Assembly: GCA_964486455.1 (NCBI GenBank) | Contig: CAZAMP010000014.1 | Span: 25,960-89,959, forward strand | DNA from: CAZAMP01 sp964486455 | GTDB lineage: Bacteria > Eisenbacteria > RBG-16-71-46 > CAZAMP01 | Direction: 5' to 3' | DNA length: 64,000 nucleotides | In this document: piece after piece, positions 9,007-16,928 of the stretch | Layout of the letters: every line of letters starts with the position of its first letter | How positions within the stretch are numbered: position 1 is the first letter of the stretch | Position numbers and translations under genes: made by a program | The notes under the pieces: generated by a model | Seen by the model: the letters and a program-made list of their open reading frames with translations, nothing else | The model's database searches: none | Told to the model about the DNA's origin: nothing

Positions 9007-12000
9007 GTGAGTGACTCGCGGGCTTCCGCGATCGCCTGAGGGGTGCACGCGAGGACGACCTCCGGATCGCGAACCTGCAGAGAAAGCTCCTGCATGAACG
9101 AGCTGTATCCTGCATCATTCCCGATCAGTCGGATGCCGCGCTGATGATACGCATTGCGGAGTCCTTCGCTGACCATGCCTCCATCCCAGGGGCCCCAGTT
9201 GATGGATACCACTCTGCCGGGCCACTTGCGGCTGAGGTGATCGGCCAGCTTGTTCAGGAACTCGTTGGCCGCGCTGTAGTCGGTCTGGCCCGCATTGCCG
9301 AAGCGCCCGGACACGGATGAGAAGAGCACCAGGAATCGAAGGTCTTCCGGCTTCAGCTTCTTCGCCAGAACGAGTGCGCTCTTCACCTTGGTCTCGAACA
9401 CCCGTGCGATGGACCCTGGTGTCTTGTCACGAATCATTCGGTCTTCGGTGACGCCGGCACCGTGCAGAACGCCGTCCAAGCGTCCGAAGCGGCGGTAAAC
9501 GTCGTCGATCAGCTCGGCAAAGGCAGCGCTGTCGCGCACGTCGACCGCATGGTATGCGACCTCTGAGCCGGCCTCGCGCAGCTCCTCCAGATTGGCGCGG
9601 ATCGCGCGCTGCTTGAGTATCTTCTGCAGCTCTTGCTCGATCTCGGCCGGGTTGGCGGTCTCATCAACGGTGCGCACGAGTCGGATCATTGCGGTGCGCA
9701 GCTCTGCCTCGTCCTCGAGGTCGCGGATCTCGGACGGTTCGTCTTCTGATCGGGATAGGGGAGAGCGACCGACAACGATCAGGCGATTCCCGGTCTCGCG
9801 GGCCAAGCGCTTGAGCAGCTCCGCCGTAATCCCGCAGGCGCCGCCCGTCGCGAGCACAACCGATTCGGCATCCAACGGCAGGTTGAGCGGTAGCCCCGAC
9901 GTTACGATCCCGGCGGCGGGTTCGGACGAGTCAGCCGGTTCTTCGGCCAGCTCGAGTTTCCATCGCCCCTGATCGTCGACACCGATCTCCATGTTCCCGT
10001 CCCAGGTGGCGATCTCCTCGATGAGTCTCACCATGAGTGTTTTGGAATCGGTCTCGGGGTCGAAGTCCACATTCTTGACCCGCACGCCCTGCCACTCTCG
10101 CGCAAGGCTCTTGCAGACGCCAAGGCTGCCGGCCTGCGCGAGCGGCAGCTCTCGACCTGACCGCAGCCCGAAGCGTCCATCCAGGGATGTGACATTGATC
10201 AGCCAACCGGGCTCCCGCTCGCCGTCCGAGCGCAAGTCGTCCTCGAGCGTTCTGGCCACGTTGATCAGACACTGAACCAGCTCGAGTGCCGGCTCGTGGC
10301 CGTTCACCCCGCACTGAGACATCGGCGGAGTCAGAGGCAGCAGGTTGATCAGTGCGGCGATGCGGGCATTCTCCGGTCCTCGAACCTGGTCGACGAGCTC
10401 ACGAATGGCTTTGGGATCAGAAAGATCGACGCCGTATCTCTGCAATCCCATTTCACGGGTTTCTCGGCCCGGGATCAATTGCACGACGCGGTGACCGCCG
10501 GCACGGAGTGCGGCCTGCATTGACGAGGCGAGCTCGGGCGGATCTCCCAGGATCAGGATGATCTCGTCGGTGGGAAGATGGTCGAGGTTGCCGACGTCGG
10601 CCCCCTTCCCGGTGACGACCGCGGGCACGGGGCGCAGGACGAGGCGTTCCACCGTGGCGCACGGGGTGATCTCTTCTTCTTCCTCGTCATCCACGGTGGG
10701 TCGCGGCGGCGCAGGTTCGGTCTCCTGCTCGTCGTCGAGCTTTGCGCTCGCAGTCCCGGTGACGAGCTGCTCACGACGCGCGGAATAGTGTTCGACTATT
10801 GTCCGCAGCGTCTTCATCTGTGTGAGTTGAACGAGAAGCTCTTCTTCGTCCTGCTCCTCGTCGGTGAGGATTCGGTGGTACTTCCGGAGCGCGCTGAATA
10901 TCTCCATGGTCTTGATGGAATCGATGCCCAGCCCGGCTTCTAGCTGCTCGTCCAGATCCAGCATATCCTCGGGGTAGCCCGTTCGACGGCTCACCTCGGC
11001 CAGCAGGTCTTGCTGGAAGCACTCGGCGCTGGGTAGTTCCTCGTCGGCCGCTCCCGATGTTCCGGCATCGACCGGCTCGTTCACCGTTGGCACATCGCTC
11101 GATACGGCCGCCGAGAAGTCTCCGTCAGGTGACTCGTAGAGCTCCGGATCGATTTCCGGAAGCTTCAGCGTCGGGCGATCAGACGGCAGCAGTGGCGCCG
11201 GTGCGACGGGCAGAGAGCTGTCCAGCGAACGGTCATGCTCGGCGGTGCGCCTGCCACGCTCCAACGAGTCCGCCATGCGTCGCCGAGTGTCCGTCGATCC
11301 GCCCAAGAAGCTGTCGATGACGCGCTCCTGCATATCCAGGAATCGTTCACTCAGACGCTGCTGCTCCTTCTGCAGATCGAGCCATTTGTTCATGGCGTCC
11401 TGGAGATGGGCCACGATCGGTTCTACGTCGGCACGTCCCGTTGGAGTCTCGCTCATGGACGGAGCTACTTGCTCTGCCTGTTTCGGGCCGGATCGACTCG
11501 CTGGGGCCTGCGCGGCTCGTGTCTGTTGTTCGGACTGGGCGGGTCGCGAGCCCTCGGGGCTCAGACGCTGCTCCGTGGGCTGAGGTTCGCTCCGCCGGCG
11601 ACACTCGGTGAGGTAGACATCCAACGGCACGTCCTGAAGCCCACGCCGCTCGAACCAGGGCGCGAGGTCGACGCGCAGCCCGACGCTGAACGTCCGCGCG
11701 AGCAGGTGCGCGAGCGGCGACCAGCTCGGTTGCCCGGGTTGGTCGAGCGCGATCGCCGTGTGCGGCTGGTCAGCCAGGATGCGTTCGACCAGGCCAGTCA
11801 GAATCCGGCCGGGGCCCACTTCCAGGAAGACCCTCATCCCGTCGCGGTACATCGCACGGATCTGGTCCGCGAAGCGCACCCGTCGGGCGAAGTGAATCAA
11901 TATCTGCTCGTGGATCGAGCCCGCATCCGACGGATAGGGTTCCGCGCTCACGTTGCTGTAGACGGGGATCCGCAGCGGTGCCGTTTTGGTGGCTTCGAGG

Positions 12001-15000
12001 TATTGGCCCAACGCGCGCGACGGAGCTTCCATGGCCGGTGTGTGAAACGCCGCCGACACGGGGACGCGGCGAACGGCAAGCTTACGGCTGGGAAGCCGCT
12101 TGATCGCGTCGTCGATCGCGTCAAGAGGGCCGGCGACGATTGTTTGGTTAGGCGCGTTCACGTTGGCAACGAGGACATCGATTTTCAGCTCATCGATCGC
12201 CGCCTGCGTCTCCTCTTCGGACGCCGCGACAGCCGCCATGCCGCCCGGGTGGTCGCGTGCCGCTTCGTGGACCATCTTTCCTCGAAGCGCCGAGAGTCGC
12301 ATCAGGTCCGGCCGGCTCCAGAGACCGGCAACGCAAAGCGCGACATACTCGCCGTAGCTGTGGCCTGCGGTCACCGCCGGCGTGATGCCGAAGCGGCTGA
12401 GCACATCGCAGGCGAAGAGATCGACCACACCCAAGGCGGGCTGGGCGATCCGAGTGTCGTCGATATCCGACCGGATCCGCTTGGTGCTCTCCTTGTCGAA
12501 CACCGGTCGAGGGAAGATGTACGACGACAGCGTCCTCGGAAGCTCGTCGGCCAGGAGACGGTCGGCGTCTTCGAAGAGCTCCCGACCGAACGGCCCGTAC
12601 TGAACCAGGTCTTTCAGCATTCCCGGGCGCTGCGCGCCTTGTCCGGGGAAGAGGAAGCAAACCTGCTTGGGATCGGCCGCCGGCGCGGCCGAGAGGTAGA
12701 GGCCGCTCGCCTCATGAAGCTCTTCTCCGTTCGCGGCTGCTCGCCGGGCTCGGTCCAGCTTCCCGATCAGGTCATCCACGGACGTGGCCACAATCCCCAG
12801 ACGGACCTGGCCCTCGGCGATCGGCGCGCCCGCGTCCTCGGTCTGTTCATCGACTCGACGACTGCCCGGCTTGTGTGAATCGAACACCGACTCGCCCGGG
12901 CCTGGCGAACCGGCCGTGCGTTCTGCGGAGTGGATCGAGCGAGCGAGTTGCGCGAGATCCAGGTCGGATTGACCGGTCAGCTGGCTGTGAAGCACGTCGA
13001 GATCGGCCCCGAGACGTTCATGCGAGTCCCTGCTCCAGAAGAACAGCTCTGCGGGCCGCGGTGTCAGATCCAGGGCAACGTCCTCGAGATAGTCCCCACG
13101 ATACTCCTCCAGAAGCACGTGGAAGTTGGTCCCGCCAAAACCGAAGGCGCTGACGCCGGCCCTGCGAGGCTCGTCGTCGTCGCCCGTGAACCATGGCCGC
13201 GTCTCGCTGTTGACGAAGAACGGACTGTCTTCGAATCCGGCCCGCTTGTTCGGAATCTCGACGTTGTTCGTCGGGGGCAGGACCTTGTGGTGAACAGCCA
13301 GAACCGTCTTGACCAGAGAGGCGAGTCCGGCCGCCGCCTTGGCGTGGCCGATCATCGACTTGACCGAGCCCACCGCGCAGAACGGTTCCTTCCACCCGGA
13401 GGCGCCGAACACATCCTTCATGGCGGCGATCTCGGATTTGTCCCCAACCGCGGTTCCGGTGGCATGTGCTTCGAACAGCGAGACTGCGGAGGGCTCGACC
13501 GCCGCGTCCTCGAGCGCCCGTCTGATGGCGAGCGCCTGACTGGCGTCGTGAGGCGCGGTGAGGCTGCGGTTTCGCCCGTCGCTCGAGCTTCCCACGCCAC
13601 GGATGACCGCGTAGATGCGATCGCCGTCGCGTTCCGCGTCGGCGAGCCGCTTGAGCACGACCGCCGCGATACCCTCGCCCATGACGATGCCGTCCGCGCG
13701 ATCGTCGAAGGGGCGGACCGTGCCGCTCGGTGTCAACGCGTGTGTTCTTGCAAAGCACATGTACGTGAAGGCGTGGTTCGTGCCGTCCGCCGCGCCCAAG
13801 AGTGCCATGTCGCAGGCTCCGGAGCGCAGCTGTCCCACCGCCGTGTACGTGGCGGCCAGAGATGCCGCACACGCGGCGTCGACGACGAAGTTGGGCCCCT
13901 TCAAGTCCAGGCGGTTGGCGACGCGACCCGAAAGCACGTTGCCCAGGAGTCCCGGGAACGTGTCCTCGGTCCACCGAGGCAGCTTGGCCCTCAGATCGTC
14001 CGTGATTGCCTGCCGAGTCTTGTCGTCCATGTCGTCCAGCCGCGCGAGGTAGTGCGGGATCATGGTGCGGAAGGCGTAGTCGATGGCGATGTCGTTGACG
14101 CCGCCGGCGCCGACGATGACAGCCGTTCGGTCTCTGCGGAACGGACGCTTGTCGTAGCCCGCATCACCAAGCGCTCGTTCGCAAACCTGCAGGAGCATCA
14201 GCTGCATCGGGTCGATGCTGGTAACCGCGGCCGGGGGGATGCCGTAGTCGACCGGATTGAATCGAACCTCATCGAGAAAGCAGCCCCATTTCGAGTACAG
14301 CATGTCCCGAGCAAGCCTGTCCGGGGAGTAGAACAGCTCCGAGTTCCAGCGCTTGGCGGGGACCTCGCGCACCGCGCTGAACCCGTTCAGGATGTTTTGC
14401 CAATAGGAGCGCAGATCAGGACTCTGAGGGAATAGGCACGCCATGCCGATCACGGCAATGGGTTCGCGTTGCGGCGGCTTGCGACGCTCATCTGGTTTCG
14501 GTCGTCGGCTCTCCGCGAAACGCTCGGTGGCCTCGGTGCCTCGAACGCAAACGTCCTCGTGCAGTTCAGCCATGGTCACGGTCTCACGGCGGAGCCGGGC
14601 AACCTCGCCGATCATGAAGAGACCCTCGCGGCGTTGGACCGCCGGGCCGACCGTAGCGAGCTTCCCCTTGGGTATCGTCACGCCCCGCGCCGCGTTCTTG
14701 GCTGCCTTGCGTTTCAGACCTTTGGATGCGAGGCGGAGCCGGCCCATGTTGAGCATTTCCAGCTCGAAGCGGGCCTCGTCGCCCGAGCGTCCTTCGCTGA
14801 CCAGAGCGCTCTTGCGATTCTCGAACTCTTCGGCGAACGGGCTCCGTACGCAGCGTGTCGCGTGACCGACACCGGACTCCAGGAGCACCGTCTCGCGACA
14901 GTCGACGGCCTCCTCCTGGTACACGGCGGAGATCGCGCCGCAGTCGACGGCTTCCTGAGTGAAGAGATAGGCGGTTCCCATTAGCACGCCGATCTTCATC

Positions 15001-16748
15001 CCGCGCTCGACGAGAGGAACGGCCAGGGTTTGTATCATCGCCGATGAAAGGGCGCCGTGGATCCCTCCCGCGTAGAGCACATGGACGTTCTTCGGATCTT
15101 TGATGGGAGCATCCAACAGCACGTCGATCGCGCTCTGCCAGAGCGTGAAGCTGGAACGCGGTCCAACGTGTCCGCCGCATTCCCGACCCTCGAAGATGAA
15201 CTTGCGGGCGCCCTGCTCGAGGAAGGTTTCGAGCAATCCCGGTGACGGCACATGAAGGTAGGTAGAGATCCCCTCGTCCTCCATCGCCTTGGCCTGGCTC
15301 GGGCGACCCCCCGCGATGACCGCGAAGCGGGGTCCGAACTCCCTCACTGCCTCCAGTTGCTCGTTCCGGAGCTCGGGTGGCACGAATCCCAGGATGCCGA
15401 TCCCCCAGGGACGGTCTCCCAGAAGTCGCTTTGTCTCGCCGAGTAGCTCGCGGACCTCGGGGCCCCGCATCAAAGCAAGGGCAAGAAAGGAAAGGGCACC
15501 ATTGTCAGCCACGGACTTGCAGAATGGCGCGAGGTCGCTGACCCGCGTCATGGGGCCCTGGAAGATCGGAAAGCGTGTGCTGACGTCGGTCGCCAAAGGG
15601 CTTTCGGGTGCCAGAGCCTTCTGGCATGGGGCGGTGAGCGGATTGTGATCGCTCGCTTTCCGAAAGGCCTGGAGGATCCCACCGACCGTGACATGGCGTC
15701 CGGCCAAACGGGCCGCGAACGCGACGCCCTGGCCTAGGGGGATGGGGCCGGTCGGCTTGCCGTCGCCGCGTGCCCGCCACCATCTATCGCACAATGCCTG
15801 TGCACCGGCGTCTTCATCGGCAAAGGTCTCGTCCAAGCGGCCAAACACGCGCACCTGGACGCGCGAACCCCCCAGACACGTAGTTTCGCTGCCGTCGAGC
15901 CGGCCGAGTCGCGTCTTGTCATCGTCGGAGATCGGTGACTCCCGGGCGAGCCACAGCTCCTCGCCGAGGACGATCCCCGCGGCTCCCGCGAGGTTTGCCG
16001 CAGACGCTGTGTCGGGACCCCAGGCTCCCTGCACCCAGTACGGTTTGCCGACATCATTCGCGATCTGCTGCAGCAGCACGAAGGCCGATGTCGGGCTCAC
16101 GCGCCCTCCGGCCTCGTTGGCCTTCAGCACGATGCCGTCAAAGCCGATGCGCGCCGCGTCGCGCGCGCCGTCGACGTCGTAGGCCTCGGCGAAAACCCGG
16201 CTAGCGATCGTTCTGCCCACATACAGGGCAGCCTTTAGTGCTGTTTCGTCATCGAGACCGGCGACAAGCAGGTAGGGAAAGTGCGATCTAGCGTCATCAG
16301 CGAGGAGCGCGGGCGTGCGGTCGGGTGATCCGAGTGTGTCCCAGCGAATGCCCCAGGTCTCTTTGCCCGCGGCGAAACTCGCCAGCCGCTCGACCATCGC
16401 GCGGCGGGTGGCATCGTCGGAGCCGAATCCCAGGTCGAGGAGTCCGATTTCACCCGCTCGGACCGCGGCCACTGCCAGGGCCGGGTCGCACAGGTGCGGC
16501 GGCGTCACGACGATGATAGACGAGCCATTCATCAGCGCATTGATCCACGACGGCATCCGCACGGCCGCTTGGACACCAGAATTCTCATTTCCCAACAGGA
16601 ATAGGGTCGAAGCTCGCTTGCTCCGCCATTGCCGATCAGCAAATACCGTGTCATGAAGGCCGCCATCCTCCGGCCGAGGTGTTGTCCACAACTGAGCATT
16701 TCGATCGACAAGACGACGGGCCCATACTACTGCCCTTTGCGGCCCCAT
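9003..16748 (-). CDS. Giant lipid/polyketide synthase: tandem NMO-like enoyl-reductase barrels, KS, AT, ACP, KR
   Basis: A 2581-aa megasynthase. Residues 75-380 and 395-690 are two nitronate-monooxygenase/PfaD-like TIM barrels. The second keeps the catalytic-type His (RECGGHVG); the first has Arg there (NEAGGRVS). The KS spans about 758-1220 with DAACAAS Cys, EAHATGT His and GHAKAAAG His. The AT spans about 1358-1680 with FPGQGAQ and GHSYGE. A glutamine-rich helical stretch is followed by a single ACP with LGIDSIK (Ser near 1944). After an acidic linker come a structural KR half and a catalytic KR with TGGACGIT and the SSVSG...DYSAANE triad. Expected chemistry is chain extension, ketoreduction and FMN-dependent enoyl reduction. 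The true start is uncertain: ATG 16748 lacks a clear Shine-Dalgarno, and the first barrel could begin from ATG 16556. Confidence 0.88.
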   Translation of the reverse strand: MGPQRAVVWARRLVDRNAQLWTTPRPEDGGLHDTVFADRQWRSKRASTLFLLGNENSGVQAAVRMPSWINALMNGSSIIVVTPPHLCDPALAVAAVRAGEIGLLDLGFGSDDATRRAMVERLASFAAGKETWGIRWDTLGSPDRTPALLADDARSHFPYLLVAGLDDETALKAALYVGRTIASRVFAEAYDVDGARDAARIGFDGIVLKANEAGGRVSPTSAFVLLQQIANDVGKPYWVQGAWGPDTASAANLAGAAGIVLGEELWLARESPISDDDKTRLGRLDGSETTCLGGSRVQVRVFGRLDETFADEDAGAQALCDRWWRARGDGKPTGPIPLGQGVAFAARLAGRHVTVGGILQAFRKASDHNPLTAPCQKALAPESPLATDVSTRFPIFQGPMTRVSDLAPFCKSVADNGALSFLALALMRGPEVRELLGETKRLLGDRPWGIGILGFVPPELRNEQLEAVREFGPRFAVIAGGRPSQAKAMEDEGISTYLHVPSPGLLETFLEQGARKFIFEGRECGGHVGPRSSFTLWQSAIDVLLDAPIKDPKNVHVLYAGGIHGALSSAMIQTLAVPLVERGMKIGVLMGTAYLFTQEAVDCGAISAVYQEEAVDCRETVLLESGVGHATRCVRSPFAEEFENRKSALVSEGRSGDEARFELEMLNMGRLRLASKGLKRKAAKNAARGVTIPKGKLATVGPAVQRREGLFMIGEVARLRRETVTMAELHEDVCVRGTEATERFAESRRPKPDERRKPPQREPIAVIGMACLFPQSPDLRSYWQNILNGFSAVREVPAKRWNSELFYSPDRLARDMLYSKWGCFLDEVRFNPVDYGIPPAAVTSIDPMQLMLLQVCERALGDAGYDKRPFRRDRTAVIVGAGGVNDIAIDYAFRTMIPHYLARLDDMDDKTRQAITDDLRAKLPRWTEDTFPGLLGNVLSGRVANRLDLKGPNFVVDAACAASLAATYTAVGQLRSGACDMALLGAADGTNHAFTYMCFARTHALTPSGTVRPFDDRADGIVMGEGIAAVVLKRLADAERDGDRIYAVIRGVGSSSDGRNRSLTAPHDASQALAIRRALEDAAVEPSAVSLFEAHATGTAVGDKSEIAAMKDVFGASGWKEPFCAVGSVKSMIGHAKAAAGLASLVKTVLAVHHKVLPPTNNVEIPNKRAGFEDSPFFVNSETRPWFTGDDDEPRRAGVSAFGFGGTNFHVLLEEYRGDYLEDVALDLTPRPAELFFWSRDSHERLGADLDVLHSQLTGQSDLDLAQLARSIHSAERTAGSPGPGESVFDSHKPGSRRVDEQTEDAGAPIAEGQVRLGIVATSVDDLIGKLDRARRAAANGEELHEASGLYLSAAPAADPKQVCFLFPGQGAQRPGMLKDLVQYGPFGRELFEDADRLLADELPRTLSSYIFPRPVFDKESTKRIRSDIDDTRIAQPALGVVDLFACDVLSRFGITPAVTAGHSYGEYVALCVAGLWSRPDLMRLSALRGKMVHEAARDHPGGMAAVAASEEETQAAIDELKIDVLVANVNAPNQTIVAGPLDAIDDAIKRLPSRKLAVRRVPVSAAFHTPAMEAPSRALGQYLEATKTAPLRIPVYSNVSAEPYPSDAGSIHEQILIHFARRVRFADQIRAMYRDGMRVFLEVGPGRILTGLVERILADQPHTAIALDQPGQPSWSPLAHLLARTFSVGLRVDLAPWFERRGLQDVPLDVYLTECRRRSEPQPTEQRLSPEGSRPAQSEQQTRAAQAPASRSGPKQAEQVAPSMSETPTGRADVEPIVAHLQDAMNKWLDLQKEQQRLSERFLDMQERVIDSFLGGSTDTRRRMADSLERGRRTAEHDRSLDSSLPVAPAPLLPSDRPTLKLPEIDPELYESPDGDFSAAVSSDVPTVNEPVDAGTSGAADEELPSAECFQQDLLAEVSRRTGYPEDMLDLDEQLEAGLGIDSIKTMEIFSALRKYHRILTDEEQDEEELLVQLTQMKTLRTIVEHYSARREQLVTGTASAKLDDEQETEPAPPRPTVDDEEEEEITPCATVERLVLRPVPAVVTGKGADVGNLDHLPTDEIILILGDPPELASSMQAALRAGGHRVVQLIPGRETREMGLQRYGVDLSDPKAIRELVDQVRGPENARIAALINLLPLTPPMSQCGVNGHEPALELVQCLINVARTLEDDLRSDGEREPGWLINVTSLDGRFGLRSGRELPLAQAGSLGVCKSLAREWQGVRVKNVDFDPETDSKTLMVRLIEEIATWDGNMEIGVDDQGRWKLELAEEPADSSEPAAGIVTSGLPLNLPLDAESVVLATGGACGITAELLKRLARETGNRLIVVGRSPLSRSEDEPSEIRDLEDEAELRTAMIRLVRTVDETANPAEIEQELQKILKQRAIRANLEELREAGSEVAYHAVDVRDSAAFAELIDDVYRRFGRLDGVLHGAGVTEDRMIRDKTPGSIARVFETKVKSALVLAKKLKPEDLRFLVLFSSVSGRFGNAGQTDYSAANEFLNKLADHLSRKWPGRVVSINWGPWDGGMVSEGLRNAYHQRGIRLIGNDAGYSSFMQELSLQVRDPEVVLACTPQAIAEARESLT

Positions 16749-16754
16749 GCGAGG

Positions 16755-16773
16755 TCAAGTTACTGTCACTTGA
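16755..16773. repeat. Inverted repeat TCAAGT-N7-ACTTGA upstream of the synthase operon
   Basis: Two perfect 6-bp arms separated by 7 bp, ending 7 bp before the annotated ATG at 16748. A dyad of this size and position could be an operator for a dimeric regulator of the lipid-synthase operon. If transcription starts upstream of it, it could instead form a hairpin that hides the start region. No regulator gene is adjacent. Confidence 0.35.
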
Positions 16774-16843
16774 AGGGATGGGCTCGGCACAGGGCGGGCG
16801 GGCCCGGGCTCGGTCAGGGGGCAATCCCGGGCGATCGGTCACC

Positions 16844-16873
16844 TTGACCCTCTCTCACGTGCGGCGATAGAAT
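16844..16873 (+). promoter_or_regulatory. Predicted sigma70-type promoter for the M16 peptidase genes
   Basis: TTGACC (16844-16849) and TAGAAT (16868-16873) are separated by 18 bp. Each hexamer matches the consensus at five of six positions. Transcription would start near 16880, leaving a leader of about 50 bases with GGAGG just before the GTG at 16929. Confidence 0.5.
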
Positions 16874-16928
16874 AGCTCGCTCCAATCGGAAAAGGCCTTT
16901 CCCGTATCCCGTATCCACTGGAGGTCTC

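Larger units (their letters stand above)
16749..16928. promoter_or_regulatory. Divergent intergenic region between the lipid-synthase operon and the M16 peptidase genes
   Basis: About 180 bp separate the two divergent transcription units. It holds a sigma70-like promoter for the rightward genes and a 19-bp inverted repeat next to the annotated start of the leftward operon; both are listed separately. No open reading frame with coding character lies here. Confidence 0.6.

Noticed and set aside
12930..14435. Open frame of about 500 codons on the plus strand
   Set aside because: It is antisense to the KS/AT region of the 2581-aa synthase; all motifs are on the other strand.
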